From the NCBI GenBank assembly GCA_032622095.1, contig CP136067.1:47041549-47105548 (forward strand): 64,000 nt of DNA. The letters run 5' to 3'. The notes beneath the pieces were generated by a model. That model did not search any database. It had not been told where the DNA came from and worked only from the letters and a program-made list of their open reading frames with translations. A program made the position numbers and the translations under genes. Shown in pieces: positions 11,687-23,379 of this stretch (position 1 is its first letter; each line of letters begins with the position of its first letter). Source of the stretch: Siphonodentalium dalli. Taxonomy: Eukaryota; Mollusca; Scaphopoda; Gadilida; Siphonodentaliidae.

Positions 11687-14600
11687 GTTACACTGGTGTA
11701 AATAAGGTTCCGAGTGACATCTGGCGGATGCGGGAGGAATATATAGGAGAGAATAAAATAGACACTGGGCCCTGATTGGTCAATAGCCTTGTGTGCTTTT
11801 CACATAAAAAAATCGTCACACCTCTTCCCTATGATTTCCCATAGGTAAAATAACCATTGGCACAGGAATTAACCCTTTGTAGTGAAGTTTGAATTTTTTG
11901 GTGTGGTCTAAAATATGACTGTATTTTTTTATGCGGTTCTGACACTAGTTACGAAAACATAAGATTTAAAGGCGAATTCCCTGCTAGACAGACATGATTT
12001 TTTTGTGTAAAAAGTTTCCCAAAATGTCAATTTTTCAGATTTAAAGAAAATTTTGGACCCAACATTTATATTGCCAACACTATATGCTAAAACGTTAGCA
12101 CTGAGGCCTATGGAAAACATTTACACCAGTGTAACCTAAAGGGAAAAAATAGCTTTTTATCATTTTTGATTCCTGGGAGTCACTTTAAAGCATTTTAATG
12201 CATTTTACAGAGCCTGGTCTTTCAGTCCAATGAATATCTCATGCTTGATGTGGCTATTCTTGCTGCTGATGCCTTCTTTCACTTACATCAGCCAAAAAAA
12301 TAGTAAGATTTTTCATAAAAAATGCCAATTTTTCAAGGTATTTTCAAAACATTTCAAGGTGGTAATAGTCACATGATAATGCAAATGACCCATAACATGG
12401 GCATGTCAACGACACATATAGCAATTGTTATAAGAACCTAATTTAACAAGTATTTTGGATTTTATAGCCAGTGATATACAGATATATATCATAAAAGTGT
12501 GTCATTTCCACTGGTGGGTATGGTCATTTGAAGGTTAATAGCACTAACACTTGGACACATTTAAGAAAATGCTCCAGCAATTCAAAGAGAGCATATCTTT
12601 ATTCAACTAATTCAATATACACCCACATCCAGTTATCTTGGATCACCCTTGCAGACCTGAAAATGTCATATTTTATTCTTCAATGTGCTGATAAAGTCAT
12701 GCGCTTGATGCTCAGCTGATCAGATCTGGACTCAATGACCTCACATCACCAGAAGTTCTCTCATGGAAAGAATATTGAACAGTCTTCCATAGCTGATCCA
12801 AGTTTGCAACACCAGACCCCTAAAACTGAGTGAAAATGGGGCCTGAACATGACTGGTGGTGGAAAATTGTGCTTTTTTGATGAATAATTTGTTAAAGGGG
12901 GTGGGGTTAAATTGTGTGTGATAAATAAAGAACCACAGAAGTGATATTGTTTTTGAACACATTTTTTCGATTGATGGGCAATTCTGAAGAATTGTAGGGA
13001 GTTACAATTATTCCGCGAAAAAGCGGGCTATCGCTTTAGGTTACACTGGTGTAAATAAGGTTCCGAGTGACATCTGGCGGATGCGGGAGGAATATATAGG
13101 AGAGAATAAAATAGACACTGGGCCCTGATTGGTCAATAGCCTTGTGTGCTTTTCACATAAAAAAATCGTCACACCTCTTCCCTATGATTTCCCATAGGTA
13201 AAATAACCATTGGCACAGGAATTAACCCTTTGTAGTGAAGTTTGAATTTTTTGGTGTGGTCTAAAATATGACTGTATTTTTTTATGCGGTTCTGACACAA
13301 GTTACGAAAACATAAGATTTAAAGGCGAATTCCCTGCTAGACAGACATGATTTTTTTGTGTAAAAAGTTTCCCAAAATGTCAATTTTTCAGATTTAAAGA
13401 AAATTTTGGACCCAACATTTATATTGCCAACACTATACGCTAAAACGTTAGCACTGAGGCCTATGGAAAACATTTACACCAGTGTAACCTAAAGGGAAAA
13501 AATAGCTTTTTATCATTTTTGATTCCTGGGAGTCACTTTAAAGCATTTTAATGCATTTTACAGAGCCTGGTCTTTCAGTCCAATGAATATCTCATGCTTG
13601 ATGTGGCTATTCTTGCTGCTGATGCCTTCTTTCACTTACATCAGCCAAAAAAATAGTAAGATTTTTCATAAAAAATGCCAATTTTTCAAGGTATTTTCAA
13701 AACATTTCAAGGTGGTAATAGTCACATGATAATGCAAATGACCCATAACATGGGCATGTCAACGACACATATAGCAATTGTTATAAGAACCTAATTTAAC
13801 AAGTATTTTGGATTTTATAGCCAGTGATATACAGATATATATCATAAAAGTGTGTCATTTCCACTGGTGGGTATGGTCATTTGAAGGTTAATAGCACTAA
13901 CACTTGGACACATTTAAGAAAATGCTCCAGCAATTCAAAGAGAGCATATCTTTATTCAACTAATTCAATATACACCCACATCCAGTTATCTTGGATCACC
14001 CTTGCAGACCTGAAAATGTCATATTTTATTCTTCAATGTGCTGATAAAGTCATGCGCTTGATGCTCAGCTGATCAGATCTGGACTCAATGACCTCACATC
14101 ACCAGAAGTTCTCTCATGGAAAGAATATTGAACAGTCTTCCATAGCTGATCCAAGTTTGCAACACCAGACCCCTAAAACTGAGTGAAAATGGGGCCTGAA
14201 CATGACTGGTGGTGGAAAATTGTGCTTTTTTGATGAATAATTTGTTAAAGGGGGTGGGGTTAAATTGTGTGTGATAAATAAAGAACCACAGAAGTGATAT
14301 TGTTTTTGAACACATTTTTTCGATTGATGGGCAATTCTGAAGAATTGTAGGGAGTTACAATTATTCCGCGAAAAAGCGGGCTATCGCTTTAGGTTACACT
14401 GGTGTAAATAAGGTTCCGAGTGACATCTGGCGGATGCGGGAGGAATATATAGGAGAGAATAAAATAGACACTGGGCCCTGATTGGTCAATAGCCTTGTGT
14501 GCTTTTCACATAAAAAAATCGTCACACCTCTTCCCTATGATTTCCCATAGGTAAAATAACCATTGGCACAGGAATTAACCCTTTGTAGTGAAGTTTGAAT

Positions 14601-14842
14601 TTTTTGGTGTGGTCTAAAATATGACTGTATTTTTTTATGCGGTTCTGACACTAGTTACGAAAACATAAGATTTAAAGGCGAATTCCCTGCTAGACAGACA
14701 TGATTTTTTTGTGTAAAAAGTTTCCCAAAATGTCAATTTTTCAGATTTAAAGAAAATTTTGGACCCAACATTTATATTGCCAACACTATACGCTAAAACG
14801 TTAGCACTGAGGCCTATGGAAAACATTTACACCAGTGTAACC
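11686..14842. mobile_element. A-B-A-B-A tandem composite element inserted in a coding exon
   Basis: Unit A (451 bp) lies at 11686-12136, 13039-13489 and 14392-14842. Spacer B (902 bp) lies at 12137-13038 and 13490-14391. The period is exactly 1353 bp. Copies differ at only a few bases; two examples are the T/A at ACACTAGTT versus ACACAAGTT and the ATATGC/ATACGC difference near each A end. A has inverted ends GGTTACACTGGTGTAAAT and ATTTACACCAGTGTAACC, each itself nearly palindromic. B begins TAAAGGG and ends CGCTTTA. No transposase, reverse transcriptase or LTR-type signals are seen; repeated open frames of 63-73 codons in A and B look incidental. The superfamily is unknown. Confidence 0.85.
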
Positions 14843-15615
14843 TAAAAGTTCAACAAGATACACATTCAGTGTCTGAGATTGATGCAGGAAGCAACACTTC
14901 GCGAAGTAATTCCATTTGCACCGAGTCGAGCAACGGTTTGGAAGTTGGGTCGAACCTGACATTTTGTGGCGTAATAAAGGAGAGGTACTTTTTGTTTTTA
15001 CTGTGGATATTTCTATTCCTCGCCTCAGTAGATCAGGTTGTGGAGAACAACGTGACGACGTCAACAAGGGCATTGAATCTGCATGAACACGATAAATTCA
15101 TCGTCCCACCATCCCTAGCTGTGAGTTTCATATCCAGCGTGATTTGCGGTTTTCTATTAGACTCTCTCCGAATCCACAGGAACTGGTTCTTTTTTGTTCC
15201 GTCTTTATTCGCTGTAGCTGGAACTATGGGAATGGTGATCGGGGGCGGAGATTTGGCTGTCTTCTACGTGTCACATATGTTATTGACGTCGTTGGGTGGA
15301 CTTATATGGACAGCCACGCCAACAGAAGTGAACAGGAAATACGGGACAAAGCATTTTGGCCGCAATTGGGGGTTCATTCTCGCGGCAGAGTCTATTGCGG
15401 GTACCATGTTTCAGTACGCATTCGGTCAATTGTATGAAGAAAGTATAGACACGGTGGACTCCATTTATTGCACGGGCATGCGCTGTCTCCGATATGGTTA
15501 TTTAATGTTGTGTGTGATGTGTCTACTATGCCTCCTGATGTGTAGCGTTAGGGCACTGCGAAAATACTGCGGTGTATCCTCCAAATACCATTTGGAATCA
15601 ACTAGTTATCCATGA
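14836..15615 (+). CDS. Nodulin-like/NFD4 MFS transporter, C-terminal exon with TM7 to TM12
   Basis: From the CACCAG acceptor at 14835 the frame reads CNLKVQQDTHSVSEIDAGS, a Ser-rich loop, then TM7 (YFLFLLWIFLFLASVDQV) with the family's NN-type motif (ENNVTTSTRAL), TM8 with a second MFS loop (GFLLDSLRIHR), TM9, TM10 (SLGGLIWTATPTEVNRKYG), TM11 (GFILAAESIAGTMFQYAFG) and TM12, ending ...TSYP with TGA at 15613-15615. The EVxxKYGxKHFGxNWG stretch matches the conserved TM10-TM11 region of NFD4-type carriers. Together the three exons give about 490 residues, short of TM1 and the N-terminus. The exact acceptor is inferred. Sequence from 14843 on is ancestral exon; 14836-14842 belongs to the element's terminal repeat. 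Confidence 0.85.
   Translation, partial: CNLKVQQDTHSVSEIDAGSNTSRSNSICTESSNGLEVGSNLTFCGVIKERYFLFLLWIFLFLASVDQVVENNVTTSTRALNLHEHDKFIVPPSLAVSFISSVICGFLLDSLRIHRNWFFFVPSLFAVAGTMGMVIGGGDLAVFYVSHMLLTSLGGLIWTATPTEVNRKYGTKHFGRNWGFILAAESIAGTMFQYAFGQLYEESIDTVDSIYCTGMRCLRYGYLMLCVMCLLCLLMCSVRALRKYCGVSSKYHLESTSYP
14843..14846 (+). repeat. Right 4-bp target-site duplication (TAAA)
   Basis: It pairs with 11682-11685. Deleting 11686-14846 joins TTAAA to AGTTCAACAAG and gives the continuous codons TTA AAA GTT CAA. Confidence 0.6.
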
Positions 15616-15925
15616 CATATTTTGACTATAGAACCGATTTGTAACCGACTTGTAATCAATTAAAATGATAATTAGTAATAATATCAATGATTTGGTTTTA
15701 AGGGCCGCCAAGAACCGAAAATTAGCCGCCAAGAAGCAAAAAAAAATCGACGCGGGGTGGCTCAACGAACCGCAACATGTTGTTCCAGAGGGCCATTTTA
15801 TTATTGTCAACGAAGCGGCAAACGTTCATCTGGGTCATCATGTTTTGCTATGCATGGAGTGGAGACAGTTGAGCATGTCGCAATCACAATATTTCAGAAT
15901 TAATAGCTGATTTCGTCCCAATAAA
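15616..15925 (+). other. Probable transporter 3' UTR
   Basis: It runs from the stop codon to the polyadenylation signal. An open frame of 81 codons (15665-15910) is rich in Lys/Ala (RAAKNRKLAAKKQKK) but has no recognised domain and lies wholly within this interval. It is best read as UTR, with a small chance of being a separate short gene. Confidence 0.5.
15920..15925 (+). terminator. AATAAA polyadenylation signal
   Basis: A canonical hexamer about 305 bp after the transporter stop codon, on the same strand. The cleavage site is not defined by the sequence. Confidence 0.55.
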
Positions 15926-17980
15926 TTCTATTTACTTACTTTTTGCATAAATATATAATAGGCGATAATTTGGCGTTGAGAGAGGGAGGTATATTAATTG
16001 ATTGTGCAATTGTTAATTAAGAAGGCAATAGGTGGGGTTCGAGTTTCTTCACAATCAGAGATTGTTCAAATATGAGGCAGATCAACTTGGATTTTTGACG
16101 CTCTTGTGAGACAATATCCGGTGTCAAACACTGTGGATTTAAAAAATAGTCGCTTCCGATCATGCTACTTCCATTCCACTGTTATGGTGTAATAATATGT
16201 TGGAATATGCTGAATAGTAATTGCTAGACAGAATCATATTGATATAATTTGTTTCATACTATTCTGATTTATTTACTATTTTTTACACAGAGGGTGGGGT
16301 GGGGGTCGGGTAGCGCAATTTTTCAACCTGTGTCTGTAAATTTTGTTACGAGCACCCTCCCCCGCAAACGGTGGTTCTTTTATCGATAATTATTGACTTT
16401 GAAATAGATGGTATATTTTCTCCTGTGCCAAAAGAGGGGCCCATCTGTCGGTACTATATATATGTGACGTTTGTGTTCAGCGTCTGTTTTCGATGTTGTG
16501 GAACAATATGTAGTATATAGCGAGTTTGCGATTTCAAACCGGTACGGATACCGGTACGCGTACGGGTAGCTACCCGTACCGGTACACGTTTTGAAATCGC
16601 AAACTGTTTTACCGGTAGAATTCATCACATCGACTGGTAATCTATGGTGAGCCAACTGCAACAAAAAAGATATTATGATATAGATTGTTATTCGCGTTAT
16701 TGGCCTATGTTATACTTAGCGTTATGGGTTGTTGGAAATATGTATTTAGATTAGATGAGCCCCATGATAATCAATTGCTTTCATCAAGGACGATCTAGGT
16801 GGCAGTTGGAAGAGGACGTTGCTTTTCTTTCACTCATATTGGTAACATTTTCAACAATTGGATTCTACATTTCATCGACCGATCGAGTGTTGACAATAAA
16901 TCGGTTGGAATTTTTAAACTTAGAAAATAGATTATGATAGCTCAAATATACAATTACGTTATATATAGTTAAAATGTCCAACCAATATTCGGTGTAAAAT
17001 GTATTGTTTTAGACCAAGGGTCTAATATTGTCCTACATGTACTTTCAGTTCGATATAATACCGCATTTGTCCCTTATTTTAGTTGGGGAATATTTAGTCA
17101 TATTAAAGATGCATAATCCGAATTAACGCTCCCAAGTTATTATATTTGGCTTCGGGGGTAAAACTAAATATTTGATTCGAATCGAGGAACCCACCATCAA
17201 AGCGCAGAGTGATCAGATATCGATTTTTGAAGTTTGTTATCTCTTGAATTGTGTAATTATTTGTGGCCCAGAAAAGAGTCATCAAACCGACGGTCTCGGA
17301 CTAAATTGCGGACGACGATGCTTAACTCTAAAATCAAGTGGTAATGCGGCCAAAATTTTATACTATAGTTGACAGCAGTTAGCATTATTTTGTTGTAATT
17401 AATCGATTCTGATAACAAAAGCGTATTTTGAAGAAATGTTCTTGTTGTAACTTTATGATATGGGGACCGTCTGATCGGTTTGAGTAGCTTTAAGTGAACC
17501 CTTGTTTGGAATCTTTCAACAGATCGAAGGGTCGGCCCGTCGGGGCAAGGGAATATTTATCCCAAGAATTGGGATTGTTGTCGGGATCTAAACCCGGAGG
17601 TTGGTTGAAATGTTTAACTTGGTAACAAAAAAGGTGTCAAAATGTAGTCTGTTTATTATACGGATTGAATAAAGAGCGTTTGCTTCACTTCTGTGCGAAA
17701 CACAGAAAACAACTGAAACTCGCTCTACTAATATGCTTAGATTTTGTAGAGTATATGTATAGGTATTTCGTGTATTTGGCGTCCTATATTATCCCCACTA
17801 CAGTATACACAAGTATTGTGGTTCAAATGCGCCATGTCCGTTCAGATAGTAAATATATATTAAAATGAGAAATCAGTCCCCACCTACATACGATAAGGTA
17901 ACTAAACGGTAATTGTATTCAAATGTGCAATGCATCGATAAATCCACGATATATTTATGTCCTTGTACAATGGGTTGAGA
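15926..17980. other. Intergenic region with one GC-rich palindrome
   Basis: Apart from the palindrome at 16523-16605 and a single AATAAAGAGCG at about 17668, I see no gene or RNA. Open frames here lack domains and codon structure. Confidence 0.4.
16523..16605. repeat. CGGTACC-rich hairpin
   Basis: Outer arms AGTTTGCGATTTCAAA and TTTGAAATCGCAAACT are perfect complements. The interior holds several ACCGGTAC/GTACGGGT blocks and the inner palindrome GTACGGGTAGCTACCCGTAC. The left arm is about 10 bp longer than the right, as if one block had been duplicated. Confidence 0.8.
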
Positions 17981-17984
17981 CAGG

Positions 17985-18320
17985 GACGTGACTACAGGGG
18001 TGTCTTAACCCCCCTCCCAACTTTGGTCAAATGTTCAACATTTGGAAATTTGATATACCTGACAAAACATTTGTTGGAAATTTCACACAAACAATAGGTT
18101 GAAATTGTTTTCGTAGTTTAATTTTCGAACAATTTATTTGTGGATAATTTGTAGTTTTTAGACCAACATTTGCATATTTCCCTATTTTTGGTAACAAAAT
18201 TTGGACTGAAATGGCTGTCAGAAACAGTTGGAAATTGTTGAAGCTTGGGGGGGGGTGTCAGGTCTAAAAATTTCCAACAATTGGAAAGCTTGATGCCAGC
18301 CAAGGGGGGGGGGTGGATTT
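17985..18320. repeat. Interspersed repeat (TTGGAAATTTC family), copy 1
   Basis: It contains repeated phrases such as TTGGAAATTT, ACAATAGGTTGAAA and AAAGCTTGATGCCAGCC, with G runs. The same order appears at 32860-33130 and 55200-55480, with partial copies at 55560-55640 and 55800-55880. Confidence 0.7.
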
Positions 18321-20790
18321 ACGCGCAAACTTGTGAATTTGATATGGTTCGAGATGTGTAGTTAGAAATTCGAAGGTGGACACCCTTCCTAACGCGCAGA
18401 CCATCTATAGCCACGTCCCTGCAATGGACGTCTTTTGCACCATCTACTCACTCTATTAATCACAACCTGTCATTAATGCAGTGAACAAAGTTGTTAGTGA
18501 AAAAAAATCGGCCTTCCGTATTTATCTAAATGCTAGAAGCCGCCTCGAGAATTTGAACTTTATCAATAATATTTGCCCATGAAATCTTTCAATAAATAGG
18601 TTAACGCATAGCTGACTGGAATTCATGGACCCTTGAGTGAGAAAATCGTAATGAAAGGCTACCGGTCAATGGGACAAATCTACCCGTTTCAATTCGCTAT
18701 CGCTTTATGTGCTGCATTGAAAGTACCCAAGTGACCGTGACGATGTTCACAGATTTACCCGTACCCGTTTCCCGTCGAACGGGTATCGCTAACTCGCTAT
18801 AACTTTTACTCGGTCGACTGGCCTTGGAACTTTAAGAATCGATGCAGGCGTTTGCGAGTTATAGCCGTTAGAAATGAGCAGGTATTTGAAAAAGTAGACT
18901 CCCTTGTAACGTATGTATTGTATAGCGATGCGTTTTTTAAAGTGGCGCGCTCGTTTTAAAATTAAATATTTTTTAATGTATATTTTACTCGTTTAACGAC
19001 ACGCCCCTGTGGTGTAACCAATTTAAGATATAGTAGATAGTTTAATGTTTTCTTGAAAACATGGTCCAAACCTGAAACGTGAAGTTTTGTCAACTTTCAT
19101 GTATAGTTTTCGATAGAAAACTATCTAATATTAATGGTAATGTTATAAGAGTCAAAATTAATAAAGATGCACGACAACGTCATTTGTCACGGCCCGGAAT
19201 TTTGGTGAATTTTGGAAAATATCCTACCGCGTTCTGTAAAATCGACCTTTTGAGGGATCGTAAGGCGATGGCGCCTGAAATATGACATATTGCATTGATC
19301 CAATGATCTGTTAACATGAACAATAAAACATAAAGTCACAATTCTCCACCAGTTCCAAGCAGCAGAAACTGATGTAGAAACATAAGTGAAAAATAGTCAA
19401 ATGTCCACAAAGGTTGCCACTGTGGCGTACATATTTCATGGGGAGTTCAAAGTTTGGGCTAAAAAGATGGAACTATGTTTTATTTTCACAAAAAGTTAAA
19501 TCTTTGTATACATTTGCCAATAGTGTTCTCGTTATAGTTGGATCAAAATGGCTTAGTACATCGTCTGAAAAACGGCGGCCATGTTTGACCTCATATTGTC
19601 ATACTTTTTTTCATGCTAACATTGCTTACAACTTAAGGGATATAATAAGGAAGAAAATGAGTGTGATGAAGTTATGTCCAGGACTAATAAGGAATTTCCG
19701 TAGTTTTATGGGAGGCGCCAAACTGCATGCCCCTTCTTATCTGAAAATACTGCAGAAATCGGCGTCTTAAGTTGGGTTTCTATGTTTAGTATATGTCTGA
19801 GATTACCCATAGCAAATATCAAGGACCCTTTCTTATTTGAAAATTCTGCAAAAATAAACTGTTCTTAAGTTCTGTTTTTATTATCAGTATAGTATCCAGG
19901 TGCAATCAAAGCAAATTTCATGCTCGTACTCGAAAGTTAATATAAAAGGGATTGGGGGTGTGCTCATGGCCCCTTTATGCTGTAATTGCGGAACTTAACA
20001 ATTTTGGGTTTGTTCCGTCAGCCGGGTCGTCTCGACAATTCCGGCACATCAAATCTTTCGCAATCAATACTTGAAATTAAACTTGCTGGGCTCCCCAACA
20101 AAAAATAAATGGTGTTATAATATCCAACGTGTATTAAATTGTGTGTCACAATAATCGCTTATACAAAATTTCAAAAGAAATTCACGACATATTTTAAGAA
20201 AAAACATTTTGAAATACTAGGAAATTTTGGCAATACGTGCGTCTGACCCTTAATATATTTTTGCTATGATATATTGGCTAGCAATTAATTACATGCTGGG
20301 TATAACTTGAACATTTTTATTCTTGCATATTCATGTGTTTGGTGTGACATCTTGTATATCCGAATGTGCCATATGCCTATATATGATTAGTCATCCAGTG
20401 GCATGCGTGTATGACTCAAGTGCACAGTCACCAGCATCTGGTGTTTACCTACTGTGGTCGTTATACAAATATAATCTATACACCAACATACGATCAAAAT
20501 ATACTGTGTCTGATATAGGACATATATCTGTGCTGACAAATCTAACTCAACTATGTGACATATTATTTATTCAAGAATGATATTCATTCAAAATCACATG
20601 ATTATTACTTAAATGATATGTAAAACATGACTATGTATTTAGACCTAAATAAAAATATTAATAAAAAAAAACAAAAAAACAACTATGTGTGGCCATAGAT
20701 TGCTTTCGTTTATGGTTTGCAGTCGAACGTAAACACATCTTCAAAGCTGCGCACGGAATGCTTTATATGAAACGTGGTCGTTTCAAATAA
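18321..20790. other. Intergenic region without a supported gene
   Basis: A 118-codon open frame (19414-19770, +) has no recognisable domain. 20160-20255 resembles the right end of the TTAA element at 60930-61022 (GGAAATTTTGGCAA, GTGCGTCTGACCCTTAA), so a solo end of that family is probably present. Nothing else is supported. Confidence 0.35.
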
Positions 20791-20802
20791 TACACCAACC
20801 AA

Positions 20803-20912
20803 TTAGCACTGACATTCCATGAATGGCATAGTTAGCACTGACATTCCATGAACGACATATATAGCACTGAAATTCCATGAACGGCATAGTTAGCACTGAA
20901 ATGCCATAATTG
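20803..20912 (+). repeat. 31-bp minisatellite
   Basis: About four copies of a unit with TTAGCACTGACATTCCATGA followed by an ACGGCATA-like stretch. Confidence 0.85.
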
Positions 20913-20996
20913 GAATTATGGGCTTATTTTAAAAATTAAAATGCCATCATATGGAATTATGGGGTTATTTTATAACTTCCCCCCAAAAAAACAGAT

Positions 20997-21000
<4 letters not shown>

Positions 21001-21062
<62 letters not shown>

Positions 21063-21159
21063 TCTCTCTCCTCTCTCTCTCTCTATCTCTGTCTCCCTCT
21101 GTCCCTCTTCCTCTATCTCTCTCTATCTCTCTCGCTCTCTCTCTCTCTATCATAACATG
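21001..21159 (+). repeat. (TC)n microsatellite
   Basis: Nearly pure CT dinucleotides for about 60 bp, then interrupted by A, G and CC. The serine/leucine open frames it creates are artefacts. Confidence 0.95.
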
Positions 21160-21349
21160 TATACAGCATATTCCTCATGAATATATTCTCTCTTTCATTT
21201 ATTCCTTTATTCTGTCCTAACCTTATATCGTACTTCAGGGCTCAACATCTACTATTTTACATTTGCATAATTACATACATATATAATATACCATTATTTC
21301 ATAAACATATTAGTATTCGAACTCGACGGACTATGCTTCTGTGGATCTG

Positions 21350-21859
21350 GATCATGCCACGAATCTCTACTCTGGCTAACGCCCGTAGAGAGCATATTCC
21401 ACCAGTACAAAACCTCGGAACTTTTTGAAGTATGGACAGGAACATTATAATGTCGAAAAAATAACGCGAGAAATATATTTCTTAGTTGTTATGTGTTCCT
21501 TAATAATGTACTTCGTAATAGGTGAAGGTCCCAACTCGAAATTTCATGCTTTATTGTGACTTTTCTAAGCCGATATCGCAACAAACATTCAATTAATTAC
21601 CCAATAAATTCCATAATTGTAAGCGACGCAAAGAAAAATCTCTCACAAATCACTTCAATCGTGAAATTTCGAGTTTGGACCTTTACCGACAGTGAAGTAC
21701 GTTATTAAGAAACAGATAATAACTAAGAAATATATTCCCCGCGTTATTTGTTCAACTTCGTAAGTTTCCCTGTCAAAACTTCAAACAGTTCCAAGGATTT
21801 GTACTGATGGAATATGATCTCTACGGGCGTTAGACAGAGTAGAGATTCATGGCATGATC
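21350..21859. mobile_element. Long foldback MITE with arms of about 215 bp
   Basis: GATCATGCCACGAATCTC at the left pairs with GAGATTCATGGCATGATC at the right. The complementarity continues almost to the centre: GCCCGTAGAGA/TCTCTACGGGC, ATATATTTCTTAGTT/AACTAAGAAATATAT and ACTCGAAATTTCA/TGAAATTTCGAGT, leaving a loop of about 80 bp. No coding sequence. Confidence 0.85.
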
Positions 21860-21869
21860 TTCCATGTGT

Positions 21870-22900
21870 CATATTTCCCCTGTTGTATTCTTCTCATGTT
21901 TTCATCGTCACAATGTTGTATTCAGCATTGTCAATTTTCGGGAAAACTATATTGTGTTTGAACCCAAGTAAACACAATTGGATCACCAGACACCTCCACA
22001 CAGAACTAGAGGATCTCTCCGTTGGGAGTGTTCAATGTCCAACTTAGAACTTTCCACCTGCACGATGACCATTTCAGCCCAAAGTAGGATGTTCGAAATG
22101 TTGTTGTGTTTTGGCATAAATGTATACATATTTTTTTTTTAATATTGATACCCCCGCCCATGTACCACATCACTGACCCACCAAAGACAACATGATGTTG
22201 TAGCCCTCAACGTTGGCCAGAATGGTTCACCAGTATAGGAATTAAATGTCATGCCTGCACCAAAACAAATAGGGAATTGAAAGCCGCACATACTTGACTT
22301 GAAACATATTTGATTTGCATACTATACAAAAGGGATTGGGGCACAAGTCTTTGCAACTTAAGAAGCCCATACCATTACTATATAATAGCACACATATAAT
22401 CAATTTGATGGTAAGTACTACAAACGTATTTATATGGTGATAAGTTTTGAGAGATATCATGTGTTGTGCCTTCCATAGTTGATCAGACTTGGTGTTGTTT
22501 CTTGGCTGAGTGAGATATGTGTTGTGCCTTCCACAGTTGATCAAACTTGATGTTGTTTTTTGGCTGAGAGGAAATTTGTATTTAAAGAATATTACTACAT
22601 TATGAATGTTTGGTACGATTTGTAAGTGGTAATATATTATCTGTTCTTAGTATTTGTATATTGGAGGTAAAATATAATGATACACTTGTCTTGTTTTATA
22701 TTTTGTTTTGTGTTGTACTCTGGAAGACATACAGATAATAAATCAGAATAAAATGATTGAATGTTGGGTTGGTCCATCTGTGAAGTAACTGCCACACAGT
22801 AAACCGCGCAAAAGATGGGATAGTTCGGATAGGTAACATGTCTAATCCGAACAAATAAATCAAGATGGTTCTTCTGGTAGTTTTCCAACAACCAGCAGCG
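21870..22900. other. Intergenic region without a supported gene
   Basis: Two similar blocks around 22450-22480 and 22510-22560 (GTGTTGTGCCTTCCA..GTTGATCA) form a short direct duplication. Open frames on both strands lack recognisable features. Confidence 0.35.
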
Positions 22901-22945
22901 TAGCCACTATTTTTTTTTTAAATAATATGTTCTTGAATGTTTCAG

Positions 22946-23118
22946 ACAGACACTGCATTTACCTGGAATCTCTCCGATCAGCCAAAGAACAAGAACGTGA
23001 CGATTTGAGCGAAATAACGGCAATTGTTGTTAACAGCATCATGTATAGCTATATCGGCAGGACACACCGACATCATAAAGAACTAGCAGGACCACTTGAT
23101 CAGTGTCTTAATGGTTAA
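22946..23118 (+). CDS. Possible terminal exon of an unrecognised gene
   Basis: A pyrimidine-bearing acceptor (TTCTTGAATGTTTCAG) precedes an open frame to a stop at 23116-23118. It encodes RHCIYLESLRSAKEQERDD and onward, with a charged helix-like start and a His-rich end (GRTHRHHKELAG). The base composition is less AT-rich than the surroundings. I recognise no family and find no partner exon, so this may be chance. Confidence 0.2.
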
Positions 23119-23379
23119 TATTCACTTCAACCCAATTAGTTGTGCGCTTTTGTTTGGCTTTTGTCTGGTTCCAATGATCAAAATGTAACCTGGAAATACT
23201 TAGAGACGTTATAAAATTATAATCAAGGTCCGCTGATTGCCCAGAACTAGGAAATAACGTAAAACGTAAAACTTAAGAGTGTGTGAGTAGCTTCTGGAGG
23301 AATTATTAAACCCGGCAGATTAATTATGGCACCAAAACCAAATTCGGTGGACGTAAAAATATCTATTGTCAAATATTGT

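Noticed and set aside
12528-14315. Repeated open frames of 63-73 codons in unit A/B (for example 12528-12719, 13881-14072, 12741-12962)
   Set aside because: They recur only because the 1353-bp unit recurs. No family resemblance and no start context.
11686-14842. LTR retrotransposon interpretation (A as LTR)
   Set aside because: A lacks TG..CA ends, no tRNA primer-binding site or polypurine tract flanks B, and B (902 bp) has no gag or pol.
14801-15073. Antisense open frame over the transporter C-terminal exon
   Set aside because: Shadow of the real coding strand, which carries membrane segments and family motifs.
20941-21220. Leu/Ser-rich open frames
   Set aside because: Produced by the (TC)n microsatellite.
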